DNA from: an uncultured Collinsella sp.
GTDB taxonomy: Bacteria > Actinomycetota > Coriobacteriia > Coriobacteriales > Coriobacteriaceae
Direction of reading: 5' to 3'
DNA: 14,765 nt
Assembly (NCBI GenBank): GCA_902496645.1
Contig: CABVBR010000039.1
Location: forward strand, 1-14,765
The notes under the pieces are model-generated. The model searched no databases. It saw only the letters and a list, made by a program, of their open reading frames with translations, and was not told the DNA's origin. Both the position numbers and the translations under genes were made by a program. Positions 4,825 to 11,737 of the stretch are shown here, one piece after another (the stretch's first letter is position 1; every line of letters starts with the position of its first letter).

Positions 4825-7128
4825 CTACTTGCGACGAAGCAGCGCCGAGACCTCGGGCATCTTAAAGACGAAGGCAAGGCCAAAAGTTACAGCGAGCGAG
4901 ACGACGCCTGCAACACAAACGTAGCCCAGGGTAATTAGGATCGAGCTGCCAAGCACTCCGAAAAAGTGCTCGAGTGCCCACATGACGCCGGCGCCCGCGG
5001 CAGCGCCCAAGCCACCGAACAGTAGGCCGAAGAAACCGCCGTGCAGGATAGACTTGACCTGAAGGCCATGCAGACGACGGCGCAGCCACCACAGTGAGCA
5101 TCCGACCAAAACCACGTAGTCAACGACGTACGAAAGCGCAATTGCCGGCATGCCGTAGCCCAGCACCACGCCAAACAACAGCACCGAACCGGCCTGACCG
5201 ATAGCGGAGTACAGGCAATAGCGGCTATAAGGTTTCATATCGAGCAGGGCCGAGAAGCTCTTCTGCATCAGCACGACCACGCCGTAGAGCGGCAGGGAAA
5301 GTGCCAGATAGATAAGGAACTCCGACACCAGCGCCACACCGGATTCATCGAACTTGCCGGCGCAGTAGATCATGTTGAGCGGACGGGCGAAGACGATCAG
5401 GTACAGCGCAAACGGAATCAGGAAAAAGAGCATCTGGGCGACACCGCGCGAAATGCCCGTGCGGACGCTGTCGTAATCCTTCTCCTGTGCATCGTGAGAC
5501 AGTTCGGTATAGAGCGCCGTCGAAAGCGAGGCGGCGATCAGCGCATAGGGCAATGTGTACCACAGGCGCGCATATGCGATGACGGAAGGGCCGGTCTCGG
5601 GCTGCACCACCAGCGCGGCGGCATTGGTAATGGAGGTCGAGACAAACATGCACACCGTGGCGAGCAGCGTCGGGATACCAAGCGCAATCGTCTGTCGCAG
5701 CGCGGGGTCCTTAAAGTCGATATGGATATGAGGATGTACGCCATGCTTGCCAAGCGCGGGAATCTGGCAGGCCATCTGGACAAAAACGCCGAGGGTCGTA
5801 CCAGCTGCGATCAAGATAATACCGGCCTGCTCGCCAAATTGTGCAGACACGGGAGCAAAGCCCATAAAGCTGGCGATGACGATGACATTGTTGAGAACCG
5901 GGGCAAACGTCGACCAGAAGTAGTCGCGGTGTGCGTTGAGAACGCCCGAGAACACCGAGCCCAAGCCATAAAACAGAATTTGGATAGCAAAGAAGCGGAA
6001 CATGAACGCAGCGGTATCCATGCTGCCGCCATCGCCCGAAAGGAACGACTGCGTCCAAATAAAGCCGGGAGCAAACACGGTGCCCAGCAGCGAGATGCCG
6101 CCCAGCAGCAGAAGCAGAATACCGAGCAGGTTGCCGACATACTCGTTCGATGCCTCGCGGCCCTGCTCGCGCCTCACGCCCATATACACCGGCAAAAACG
6201 CCGTAACGAGCATGCCGCCCATCACGAGCTCGTAGAGCATGTTGGGCAGGTTGTTGGCAACCTGATAGGAGGACGAGAGCAGCGACATGCCGATGGCGGC
6301 CGCCATGGCCCACGTGCGGATAAACCCGGTGACGCGCGACACGATGGTCAGCACGGTCATGAGGCCAGCAGAACGACCAACCGTGGAGTAGTCCGACGAA
6401 CCCATATCGTCTACGTCGTCCTGAGAGTCCTCATGAACCTCATCTTGTAGCAGTAAATCGTCCACGACGGCAAAGGAGCCGGTCATCGCAAAGGGATCGT
6501 CAACCAAAACGGCGTCATCAGCAGGTGCGGCGTCATCGCTGTTCGGCATGTTGTTACCGGATACGGCATCATCATCGAATATGGCATGGTCGCCAAACAC
6601 CGTGTCAACTTCTTTGGCGGCGACGGTTCGGGCAGAAAACGACAGAGGGTCCCAGTCGTCATCACCGTCGATGGCCACGCCCTCGACGGGATCGGTCGAA
6701 CCAAGCGGCGACCATTCGTCATCCGAAAGAAGCGGTTCGCCATCATCATGAGCCGCGGGTTTGGCGGAACGAACGGCAGGGGCGCTCTGCGGCGCGCTCT
6801 TTCCCTGGGCCGCCATCAAAAACACCGCCGTCTCATCGGGACGCGGCGCACGAGGAGCCTCGGAGGCGATCGGCATCACGCTGGCGCTAGATTGAGCGGC
6901 GGCCAAAAAGACAGCCGTCTCATCGGGACGAGCCGAAGAAAGAACCGTACGGGGAAGCGCCGTGCCGGCACCGGCGGCACGCAAGTACACGGCCGTCTCG
7001 CCCGGGTCAGCGGCAGCAGACCAGGCGTTTCGAATCTCGTTATCGATCGAAGCGGCCTCGGGCGCGGGCGCCTGAGGAGCCGACCCTTTTGCAAAGTGAG
7101 CGCCGGACTTTGGTTCTTCCTGCGGCAT
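4825..7128 (-). CDS. murJ: Lipid II flippase MurJ/MviN with long acidic N-terminal extension
   Basis: Integral membrane flippase that moves lipid II to the outer leaflet for peptidoglycan synthesis. 767 residues, well above the roughly 510-550 of the core family. Residues 1-250 form a soluble Ala/Pro/Asp-rich extension, predicted cytosolic. The membrane core, with many hydrophobic helices, runs from about 252 to 758. The core starts with SRVTGFIR (264-271), matching the SRVLGFAR stretch that holds E. coli Arg18 and Arg24 (here Arg265 and Arg271). The LPNMLYELVMGG segment has Tyr at the place of E. coli Arg52, as I recall for actinobacterial members. The extension holds three copies of (G/D)ETAV(F/Y)L (Thr45, Thr71, Thr100) and two copies of DD(E/D)W(S/D)PL (136-142, 156-162). 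Start ATG 7128 has AGAGGA upstream inside the ybaK end, 3 bases after the ybaK stop. The stop abuts uvrC. Confidence 0.95.
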   Translation of the reverse strand: MPQEEPKSGAHFAKGSAPQAPAPEAASIDNEIRNAWSAAADPGETAVYLRAAGAGTALPRTVLSSARPDETAVFLAAAQSSASVMPIASEAPRAPRPDETAVFLMAAQGKSAPQSAPAVRSAKPAAHDDGEPLLSDDEWSPLGSTDPVEGVAIDGDDDWDPLSFSARTVAAKEVDTVFGDHAIFDDDAVSGNNMPNSDDAAPADDAVLVDDPFAMTGSFAVVDDLLLQDEVHEDSQDDVDDMGSSDYSTVGRSAGLMTVLTIVSRVTGFIRTWAMAAAIGMSLLSSSYQVANNLPNMLYELVMGGMLVTAFLPVYMGVRREQGREASNEYVGNLLGILLLLLGGISLLGTVFAPGFIWTQSFLSGDGGSMDTAAFMFRFFAIQILFYGLGSVFSGVLNAHRDYFWSTFAPVLNNVIVIASFMGFAPVSAQFGEQAGIILIAAGTTLGVFVQMACQIPALGKHGVHPHIHIDFKDPALRQTIALGIPTLLATVCMFVSTSITNAAALVVQPETGPSVIAYARLWYTLPYALIAASLSTALYTELSHDAQEKDYDSVRTGISRGVAQMLFFLIPFALYLIVFARPLNMIYCAGKFDESGVALVSEFLIYLALSLPLYGVVVLMQKSFSALLDMKPYSRYCLYSAIGQAGSVLLFGVVLGYGMPAIALSYVVDYVVLVGCSLWWLRRRLHGLQVKSILHGGFFGLLFGGLGAAAGAGVMWALEHFFGVLGSSILITLGYVCVAGVVSLAVTFGLAFVFKMPEVSALLRRK

Positions 7129-7131
7129 CGC

Positions 7132-7632
7132 TCAGTCCTCTCTCGTGATCGGGGCAACCGTCGCCCCGCAAAATGCAACTAAGTCATCGGGAGCAAGCTC
7201 AAGCTGATAGCCTCGCTTGCCGCCCGAGATAAAAATGGTATCCCAAAGGACGCATGTCTCATCGATAAGCGTCCGGAAGCGTTTTTTCATACCGACCGGG
7301 CTGCAACCGCCGCGGACATACCCCGTCGCGGCAAGCAAATCTTTGACATGCATCATGGTCAGCGACTTTTCGCCTGCAGCGCGCGCGGCGGCCTTGAGGT
7401 CGAGCTCGTCGGCAACAGGAATGCAGCACACGACATGGTCGTTGGACGGCGTCGTGCAGACCAGGGTCTTAAATCCCTGACCGGGCTCCTCGCCAAGCTG
7501 CTCAGAAATCGCGACGCCCAGACCTGACGATTCATCGCCATCGTCTTCGTACGTATGGAGAATATAGGAGATACCGGCGCTTTCCAGCTCGCGCATCGCA
7601 TTGGTTTTTGGCGTCTTAACAGCCTTTGCCAT
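7132..7632 (-). CDS. ybaK: Cys-tRNA(Pro)/aminoacyl-tRNA deacylase, YbaK/EbsC family
   Basis: Trans-editing deacylase that hydrolyses mischarged tRNA (Cys-tRNA-Pro in the E. coli YbaK type), protecting translation fidelity in the cytosol. 166 residues, normal length. Start ATG 7632 is chosen because AAAGGA (7639-7644) lies 6 bases upstream; an in-frame extension of 26 codons back to 7710 has no such support and would run through the uvrA terminator region. Family features: FKTLVC at 54-59, with Lys55 at the place of the conserved YbaK lysine; the substrate-pocket loop GYVRGGCSPVG at 104-114; and FISGGKRGYQLELAPDDL near the end. It is the first gene of the ybaK-murJ-uvrC set, and its last codons carry the murJ ribosome binding site. 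Which misacylated tRNA it acts on in this organism is inferred from the family. Confidence 0.94.
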   Translation of the reverse strand: MAKAVKTPKTNAMRELESAGISYILHTYEDDGDESSGLGVAISEQLGEEPGQGFKTLVCTTPSNDHVVCCIPVADELDLKAAARAAGEKSLTMMHVKDLLAATGYVRGGCSPVGMKKRFRTLIDETCVLWDTIFISGGKRGYQLELAPDDLVAFCGATVAPITRED

Positions 7633-7638
7633 GGCACA

Positions 7639-7644
7639 TCCTTT
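7639..7644 (-). promoter_or_regulatory. ybaK: Ribosome binding site fixing the ybaK start
   Basis: AAAGGA on the minus strand, 6 bases before the ATG at 7632. It decides against the longer in-frame reading from 7710. Confidence 0.7.
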
Positions 7645-7669
7645 CCCTCGCAGAGCGACGCAAGGATTA

Positions 7670-7675
7670 AGTATA
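7670..7675 (-). promoter_or_regulatory. Candidate -10 element of the ybaK-murJ-uvrC operon
   Basis: TATACT on the minus strand matches the -10 consensus in five of six positions and would start transcription near 7663, about 30 bases before ybaK. No good -35 is seen 16-18 bases upstream. It lies downstream of the uvrA terminator, as expected for an independent operon promoter. Confidence 0.4.
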
Positions 7676-7714
7676 GGGCCAATTCCGCTGCATATGCCAT
7701 CTCGACACACAGAA

Positions 7715-7745
7715 GCGCCACCGAATCAGAAGGAATCGGCGGCGC
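7715..7745 (-). terminator. uvrA: Strong hairpin terminator after uvrA
   Basis: Arms at 7715-7727 and 7733-7745 give a 13-position stem in minus-strand RNA, with one G-U wobble, one U-U mismatch and a 5-base loop. It begins 17 bases after the uvrA stop. The following minus-strand tract TTCTGTGTGT is moderately U-rich. It separates uvrA from the ybaK operon. Confidence 0.7.
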
Positions 7746-7762
7746 GTAGGTACTACAACGTC

Positions 7763-10645
7763 TCAGTACTGCGCGTCGAGCTGCGCCTGACGCTCACGGT
7801 CACGCTTGAGCAGCGGCGCCAAGAACTTGCCCGTGTAGCTCTGCGAACATGCCGCGACTTGTTCCGGCGTGCCTGAGACCACGACGGTACCGCCGCCATT
7901 GCCGCCCTCGGGACCCATATCGATCAGGCGGTCGGCAACCTTGATGACATCAAGGTTGTGCTCGATCACCAGAACAGTGTTGCCCGCATCGACTAGGCGC
8001 TGCAACACGTCGAGCAGCTGGCGAACATCCTCAAAATGAAGGCCGGTTGTGGGCTCGTCCAAAATGTAGAACGTCTTGCCTGTCTGGCGACGATGAAGCT
8101 CCTTGGCGAGCTTCACGCGCTGCGCCTCGCCGCCCGAAAGCGTCGTAGCGGGCTGGCCCAAGCTCACGTAGCCCAGACCCACGTCATATAGGGTCTGCAG
8201 CTTGCGCTTAATCTGCGGGATATTCCCAAAGAACGCCAGTGCTTCGGTGACACTCATGTCGAGCACGTCCGAGATTGTCTTGCCGCGGTAGGTAACCTCG
8301 AGTGTCTCGCGGTTATAACGCTTACCGCCACATACCTCACAGGGGACATAGATATCGGGAAGGAAGTGCATCTCGATCTTGATCTGGCCATCGCCCTTGC
8401 ACGCCTCGCAGCGACCGCCGCTTACGTTAAAGGAGAAACGTCCCGGCGAGTAGCCGCGCGCCTTCGACTCCGGCGTGCTTGCAAATAGCGCACGCAGATC
8501 ATCCCACAGGCCAATATAGGTCGCAGGGTTCGAACGCGGCGTGCGACCGATCGGTGACTGGTCGATATCGATTACCTTATCGATGCACTCGATGCCCTCA
8601 ATCTTCTTGTACGGCCCCACGGGACGCGTCGAACGATGAATGGCATTCGTAAGAGCGGGCGCAATCGTATCGGTGACCAGGGAGCTCTTGCCCGATCCCG
8701 AAACACCGGTAACGACCGTGAGCGTACCGAACTCAATCTTGGCGGTAACGTTTTTGAGGTTGTTAGCGCGGGCACCCGTGATCTTAAGACAGCCACGGCC
8801 GGGCTTGCGGCGCTCATCGGGCACGCGGATCATCCGCTTGCCGGTCAAATAGGCACCCGTCATGGAATCGGGGCACGCCATGATATCGGCAGGCGTTCCC
8901 GCGGCGACCACGTGTCCACCGTTAACGCCCGCACCGGGACCCATATCGATCACGTAGTCGGCAGCGCGAATTGTATCTTCGTCGTGCTCGACGACGATAA
9001 CGGTATTACCGATATCGCGCAAGCGCTCGAGCGTCTTGATCAGGCGCTCGTTATCGCGTTGGTGAAGGCCGATCGACGGCTCGTCCAGAATGTACAGAAC
9101 GCCCATGAGGCCGGCGCCGATCTGCGTTGCCAGGCGAATGCGCTGGGCCTCACCGCCGGAAAGCGTCGCCGAGGCACGATCGAGCGTCAGATAGTCGAGT
9201 CCGACGTCGACCAGAAAACGCAGGCGCTCCAGGATCTCCTTGACGATGCGCCCGCCGATAAACCGCTGACGCTCGGTAAGCTCCAGGCCCTCAAAAAACT
9301 CGAGCGACTCGCGACACGACAGGCAGCAGACATCGTAAATGGACTTGCCGCCTACGGTGACGGCAAGCATCTCGGGACGCAGGCGAGCACCGTGACAGCT
9401 CGAGCATGGCTCTTCGCGAATGTATTTCTCCAAGCGAGCCTTGGTGTTCTCGTTCGTCGTCTCGCTGTAGCGCTCGTACAGGATGTTGCGCACACCCGAG
9501 AACTTAGTGTCCCACTGGCTGCGACGCCCATCGAGCTTTTGATAGTCGACCGAAATCTTCGTGTCGCCCATGCCATCCAAAAACGCACGACGCACCCGCG
9601 GGGGCAGGTCCTCCCATGGCGTATCGGCACTCACCTTAAAGTGTTTGCAGACCGCAGCAAAAATCTGCGGATAATAGTTGGAGTTGCCGAACAGGCTGCC
9701 AAAGACTCCGTCGGCAATCGACTTTGAGGGGTCTTCAATCAGCGCCTCGGCATCGACTGTCTTTTTAAAGCCCAGGCCATCGCACTCGGGACATGCACCA
9801 TAGGGCGCGTTGAACGAGAAATCGCGCGGCTGCAGGTCGTCGATGGAATGCCCGTGCTCCGGGCACGCCAGTGCCAGCGAATACTCCAGCAGCTCGCCCT
9901 CGGTTCCCTCGGGAGCGTCGCGGTCGGGCAGCATGTACACGTTCACGTTACCGTGCGCCAGTGCCGTCGCCTGCTCAACGGACTCGGCGATGCGACCCAG
10001 GGAGTTCTGTCGAATCACGATACGGTCGACCACGACCTCAATGTCGTGTTTGAACTTCTTGTCCAGGTCGATAGGGTCGTCAAGCGAGCGCACCTCGCCG
10101 TCGACGCGCACGCGGCTAAAGCCCTCCGCACGCAGGTCCTCAAACAGCTTGGCATATTCGCCTTTGCGTCCACGAACCACCGGCGCCAACACAAACGCGC
10201 GACGGCCCTCCCCCGCCGCCAGCACCTTATCGGCGACCTGATCGGTCGTCTGACGTTCAATGACACGACCGCACTCAGGACAGTGCGGCGTTCCCACGCG
10301 AGCAAACAGCAGGCGCAGATAGTCGTAAATCTCGGTTACGGTGCCCACCGTGGAGCGTGGGTTTTTGGACGTCGTCTTCTGATCGATCGACACAGCCGGC
10401 GACAGGCCGTCAATCGAGTCCAGATCGGGCTTGTCCATCTGGCCCAAAAACTGACGCGCATAGCTCGAAAGGCTCTCGACGTAACGGCGCTGGCCCTCGG
10501 CATAGATGGTATCGAACGCCAGCGAGCTCTTGCCCGATCCGGAAAGACCGGTTATGACCACGAGCTGGTCACGCGGAATGGAAACATCGATATCGCGCAG
10601 GTTATGCTCGCGCGCGCCGCGAATAACGATAGAAGAATCAGACAT
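7763..10645 (-). CDS. uvrA: UvrABC excision nuclease subunit A (UvrA)
   Basis: Damage-sensing ABC-type ATPase of nucleotide excision repair; its dimer finds helix distortions and loads UvrB. 960 residues, full length. Seen in order: first Walker A GLSGSGKSS (33-41); a zinc module with Cys261, His264 (in place of the usual second Cys), Cys285 and Cys288; CSSCHG near 414-419; first ABC signature LSGGEAQR (495-502) and Walker B ILDEPSIGLH (519-528); second Walker A GVSGSGKSS (647-655); second zinc finger Cys746/Cys749 and Cys769/Cys772; second signature LSGGEAQR (836-843) and Walker B ILDEPTTGLH (861-870). Start ATG 10645 has AAGGAG (10651-10656) 5 bases upstream. A near-consensus LexA box lies 62 bases upstream, pointing to SOS induction. 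It is transcribed divergently from mrp and closed by its own hairpin, so it is probably monocistronic. Confidence 0.98.
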   Translation of the reverse strand: MSDSSIVIRGAREHNLRDIDVSIPRDQLVVITGLSGSGKSSLAFDTIYAEGQRRYVESLSSYARQFLGQMDKPDLDSIDGLSPAVSIDQKTTSKNPRSTVGTVTEIYDYLRLLFARVGTPHCPECGRVIERQTTDQVADKVLAAGEGRRAFVLAPVVRGRKGEYAKLFEDLRAEGFSRVRVDGEVRSLDDPIDLDKKFKHDIEVVVDRIVIRQNSLGRIAESVEQATALAHGNVNVYMLPDRDAPEGTEGELLEYSLALACPEHGHSIDDLQPRDFSFNAPYGACPECDGLGFKKTVDAEALIEDPSKSIADGVFGSLFGNSNYYPQIFAAVCKHFKVSADTPWEDLPPRVRRAFLDGMGDTKISVDYQKLDGRRSQWDTKFSGVRNILYERYSETTNENTKARLEKYIREEPCSSCHGARLRPEMLAVTVGGKSIYDVCCLSCRESLEFFEGLELTERQRFIGGRIVKEILERLRFLVDVGLDYLTLDRASATLSGGEAQRIRLATQIGAGLMGVLYILDEPSIGLHQRDNERLIKTLERLRDIGNTVIVVEHDEDTIRAADYVIDMGPGAGVNGGHVVAAGTPADIMACPDSMTGAYLTGKRMIRVPDERRKPGRGCLKITGARANNLKNVTAKIEFGTLTVVTGVSGSGKSSLVTDTIAPALTNAIHRSTRPVGPYKKIEGIECIDKVIDIDQSPIGRTPRSNPATYIGLWDDLRALFASTPESKARGYSPGRFSFNVSGGRCEACKGDGQIKIEMHFLPDIYVPCEVCGGKRYNRETLEVTYRGKTISDVLDMSVTEALAFFGNIPQIKRKLQTLYDVGLGYVSLGQPATTLSGGEAQRVKLAKELHRRQTGKTFYILDEPTTGLHFEDVRQLLDVLQRLVDAGNTVLVIEHNLDVIKVADRLIDMGPEGGNGGGTVVVSGTPEQVAACSQSYTGKFLAPLLKRDRERQAQLDAQY

Positions 10646-10650
10646 GGAAG

Positions 10651-10656
10651 CTCCTT
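10651..10656 (-). promoter_or_regulatory. uvrA: Ribosome binding site of uvrA
   Basis: AAGGAG on the minus strand, 5 bases before the ATG at 10645. A second purine-rich AGGAGG lies just upstream (10657-10662). Confidence 0.7.
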
Positions 10657-10706
10657 GCCTCCTACAACTTCAAATCACACTGACGATGAGTTTAGCGCAC
10701 TCGACG

Positions 10707-10720
10707 CGCACAGATGTTCG
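10707..10720 (-). promoter_or_regulatory. uvrA: LexA/SOS box upstream of uvrA
   Basis: Minus-strand CGAACATCTGTGCG fits the Gram-positive LexA consensus CGAAC-N4-GTTCG at nine of the ten defined positions (GTGCG instead of GTTCG). It lies 62 bases upstream of the uvrA start in the divergent uvrA/mrp region. uvrA is a classic SOS gene, which raises the prior. I could not identify convincing -35/-10 hexamers around it. Confidence 0.7.
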
Positions 10721-10819
10721 TAATACAAGATTCGCAGACCTTTTGCGTTGCCTGACGCCGCAGACTGCACGCTCGGACCGTACTTTCGAATACCGTCGAT
10801 CACCTACCACGCATCATGA

Positions 10820-10849
10820 ATGACTCCCGCTCGCAAACGAGGGTACAAT
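10820..10849 (+). promoter_or_regulatory. mrp: Candidate promoter of the mrp operon
   Basis: -35-like ATGACT (10820-10825, four of six) and -10 TACAAT (10844-10849, five of six) with an 18-base spacer, placing a start near 10856 and a leader of about 50 bases. The spacer is almost filled by a small dyad, CTCG-CAAA-CGAG, flanked by CC and GG (10827-10843). The leader carries another small hairpin, TGGGA/TCCCA (10868-10883), before the ribosome binding site. Confidence 0.5.
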
Positions 10850-10894
10850 GACGCTCGTGTCACATCGTGGGATCCTGGTCCCAATATCATTCAT

Positions 10895-10900
10895 AAGGAG
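10895..10900 (+). promoter_or_regulatory. mrp: Ribosome binding site fixing the mrp start
   Basis: AAGGAG, 6 bases before ATG 10907. It excludes an in-frame extension from 10820, whose first codons would overlap the promoter. Confidence 0.75.
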
Positions 10901-10906
10901 TCTTAC

Positions 10907-11737
10907 ATGGGTTGCGAGCACGCACAGGCAGCCGGCGGGCAAACGTCGCCGTCGCAATTTGAAGAGAACACGCTATCCGAAGTCAAGCGCGTCATCGCCG
11001 TGTTATCCGGTAAGGGCGGCGTCGGCAAGTCATTCGTCACCGGCGCCATCGCCACGGAGCTTTCCCGCCACGGTCACAAGGTCGGCGTCCTCGATGCCGA
11101 TATTACCGGCCCCTCTATCCCTAAGATGTTCGGCATGAGCGGACGTCACGTCCATGCCCTCGGCAACCTTATGCTGCCCGAAATCTCCGAGCACGGCGTT
11201 AAGGTTATGAGCTCTAACCTGCTGCTCCAAAACGAAACCGACCCCGTCCTCTGGCGCGGTCCGGTTATCGCGGGTGCCATCAGGCAGTTCTGGAGCGAAA
11301 CCTCATGGGGCCCCATCGACTACCTGCTGGTCGACATGCCTCCGGGAACGGGCGACGTCGCCCTCACGGTCTTCCAGTCGCTGCCCGTCGATGGCATCGT
11401 CATCGTCACGAGCCCGCAGGATCTGGTCTCGATGATCGTCGCCAAGGCGGTCAACATGGCCGAGAAGATGAACGTCCCCATTCTGGGAATCGTCGAAAAC
11501 ATGAGCTATATCGAGTGCCCCGATTGCGGCAAGAAGATCGAGGTCTTTGGCAAGAGCAAGCTCCCCGAGGTCGCCGAGCGTTACAACCTCGACATCTTGG
11601 GTCAGCTTCCCATCAATCCGTCACTCGCCGAGGCCTGCGATAAGGGCGAGGTTGAGACCGCGCTGCCCGATGGCATGCTGCCCAAGGCCGTCTCTGCCGT
11701 CGAGGCCATCGCCCCGCACGAGACCGCCGAGGCCTAA
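10907..11737 (+). CDS. mrp: Mrp/NBP35-family Fe-S cluster carrier P-loop ATPase
   Basis: Cytosolic MinD/Mrp-type ATPase thought to hold and pass Fe-S clusters to target proteins. 276 residues. Start ATG 10907 is set by AAGGAG. Seen: deviant Walker A SGKGGVGKS (34-42), with its signature lysine at 36; switch I region VLDADITGPS (61-70); switch II DMPPGTGD (143-150); and the C-terminal CPDC pair (Cys204, Cys207), the bridging cluster site at the Mrp dimer interface. The N-terminus MGCEH keeps only one cysteine (Cys3), so it lacks the four-cysteine N-terminal cluster site of eukaryotic NBP35. The next gene's GTG follows its stop directly (TAAGTG), suggesting coupled translation with a flavoprotein. 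The family role is well supported; the client protein in this organism is unknown. Confidence 0.95.
   Translation: MGCEHAQAAGGQTSPSQFEENTLSEVKRVIAVLSGKGGVGKSFVTGAIATELSRHGHKVGVLDADITGPSIPKMFGMSGRHVHALGNLMLPEISEHGVKVMSSNLLLQNETDPVLWRGPVIAGAIRQFWSETSWGPIDYLLVDMPPGTGDVALTVFQSLPVDGIVIVTSPQDLVSMIVAKAVNMAEKMNVPILGIVENMSYIECPDCGKKIEVFGKSKLPEVAERYNLDILGQLPINPSLAEACDKGEVETALPDGMLPKAVSAVEAIAPHETAEA

Noticed and set aside
5494..6450. Plus-strand open frame (318 codons) opposite murJ
   Set aside because: Very rich in Arg, His, Gln and Asp with no motif; complement of hydrophobic membrane-helix codons.
7633..7710. 26-codon N-terminal extension of ybaK
   Set aside because: No ribosome binding site; it contains the likely -10 element, and AAAGGA marks ATG 7632.
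8636..9727. Plus-strand open frame (363 codons) opposite uvrA
   Set aside because: Antisense to conserved uvrA motifs; no recognisable domain and no ribosome binding site. The same holds for 9848-10723.
10820..10906. N-terminal extension of mrp from an upstream ATG
   Set aside because: It would include the promoter and the ribosome binding site; ATG 10907 has AAGGAG at the right distance and starts a family-typical protein.
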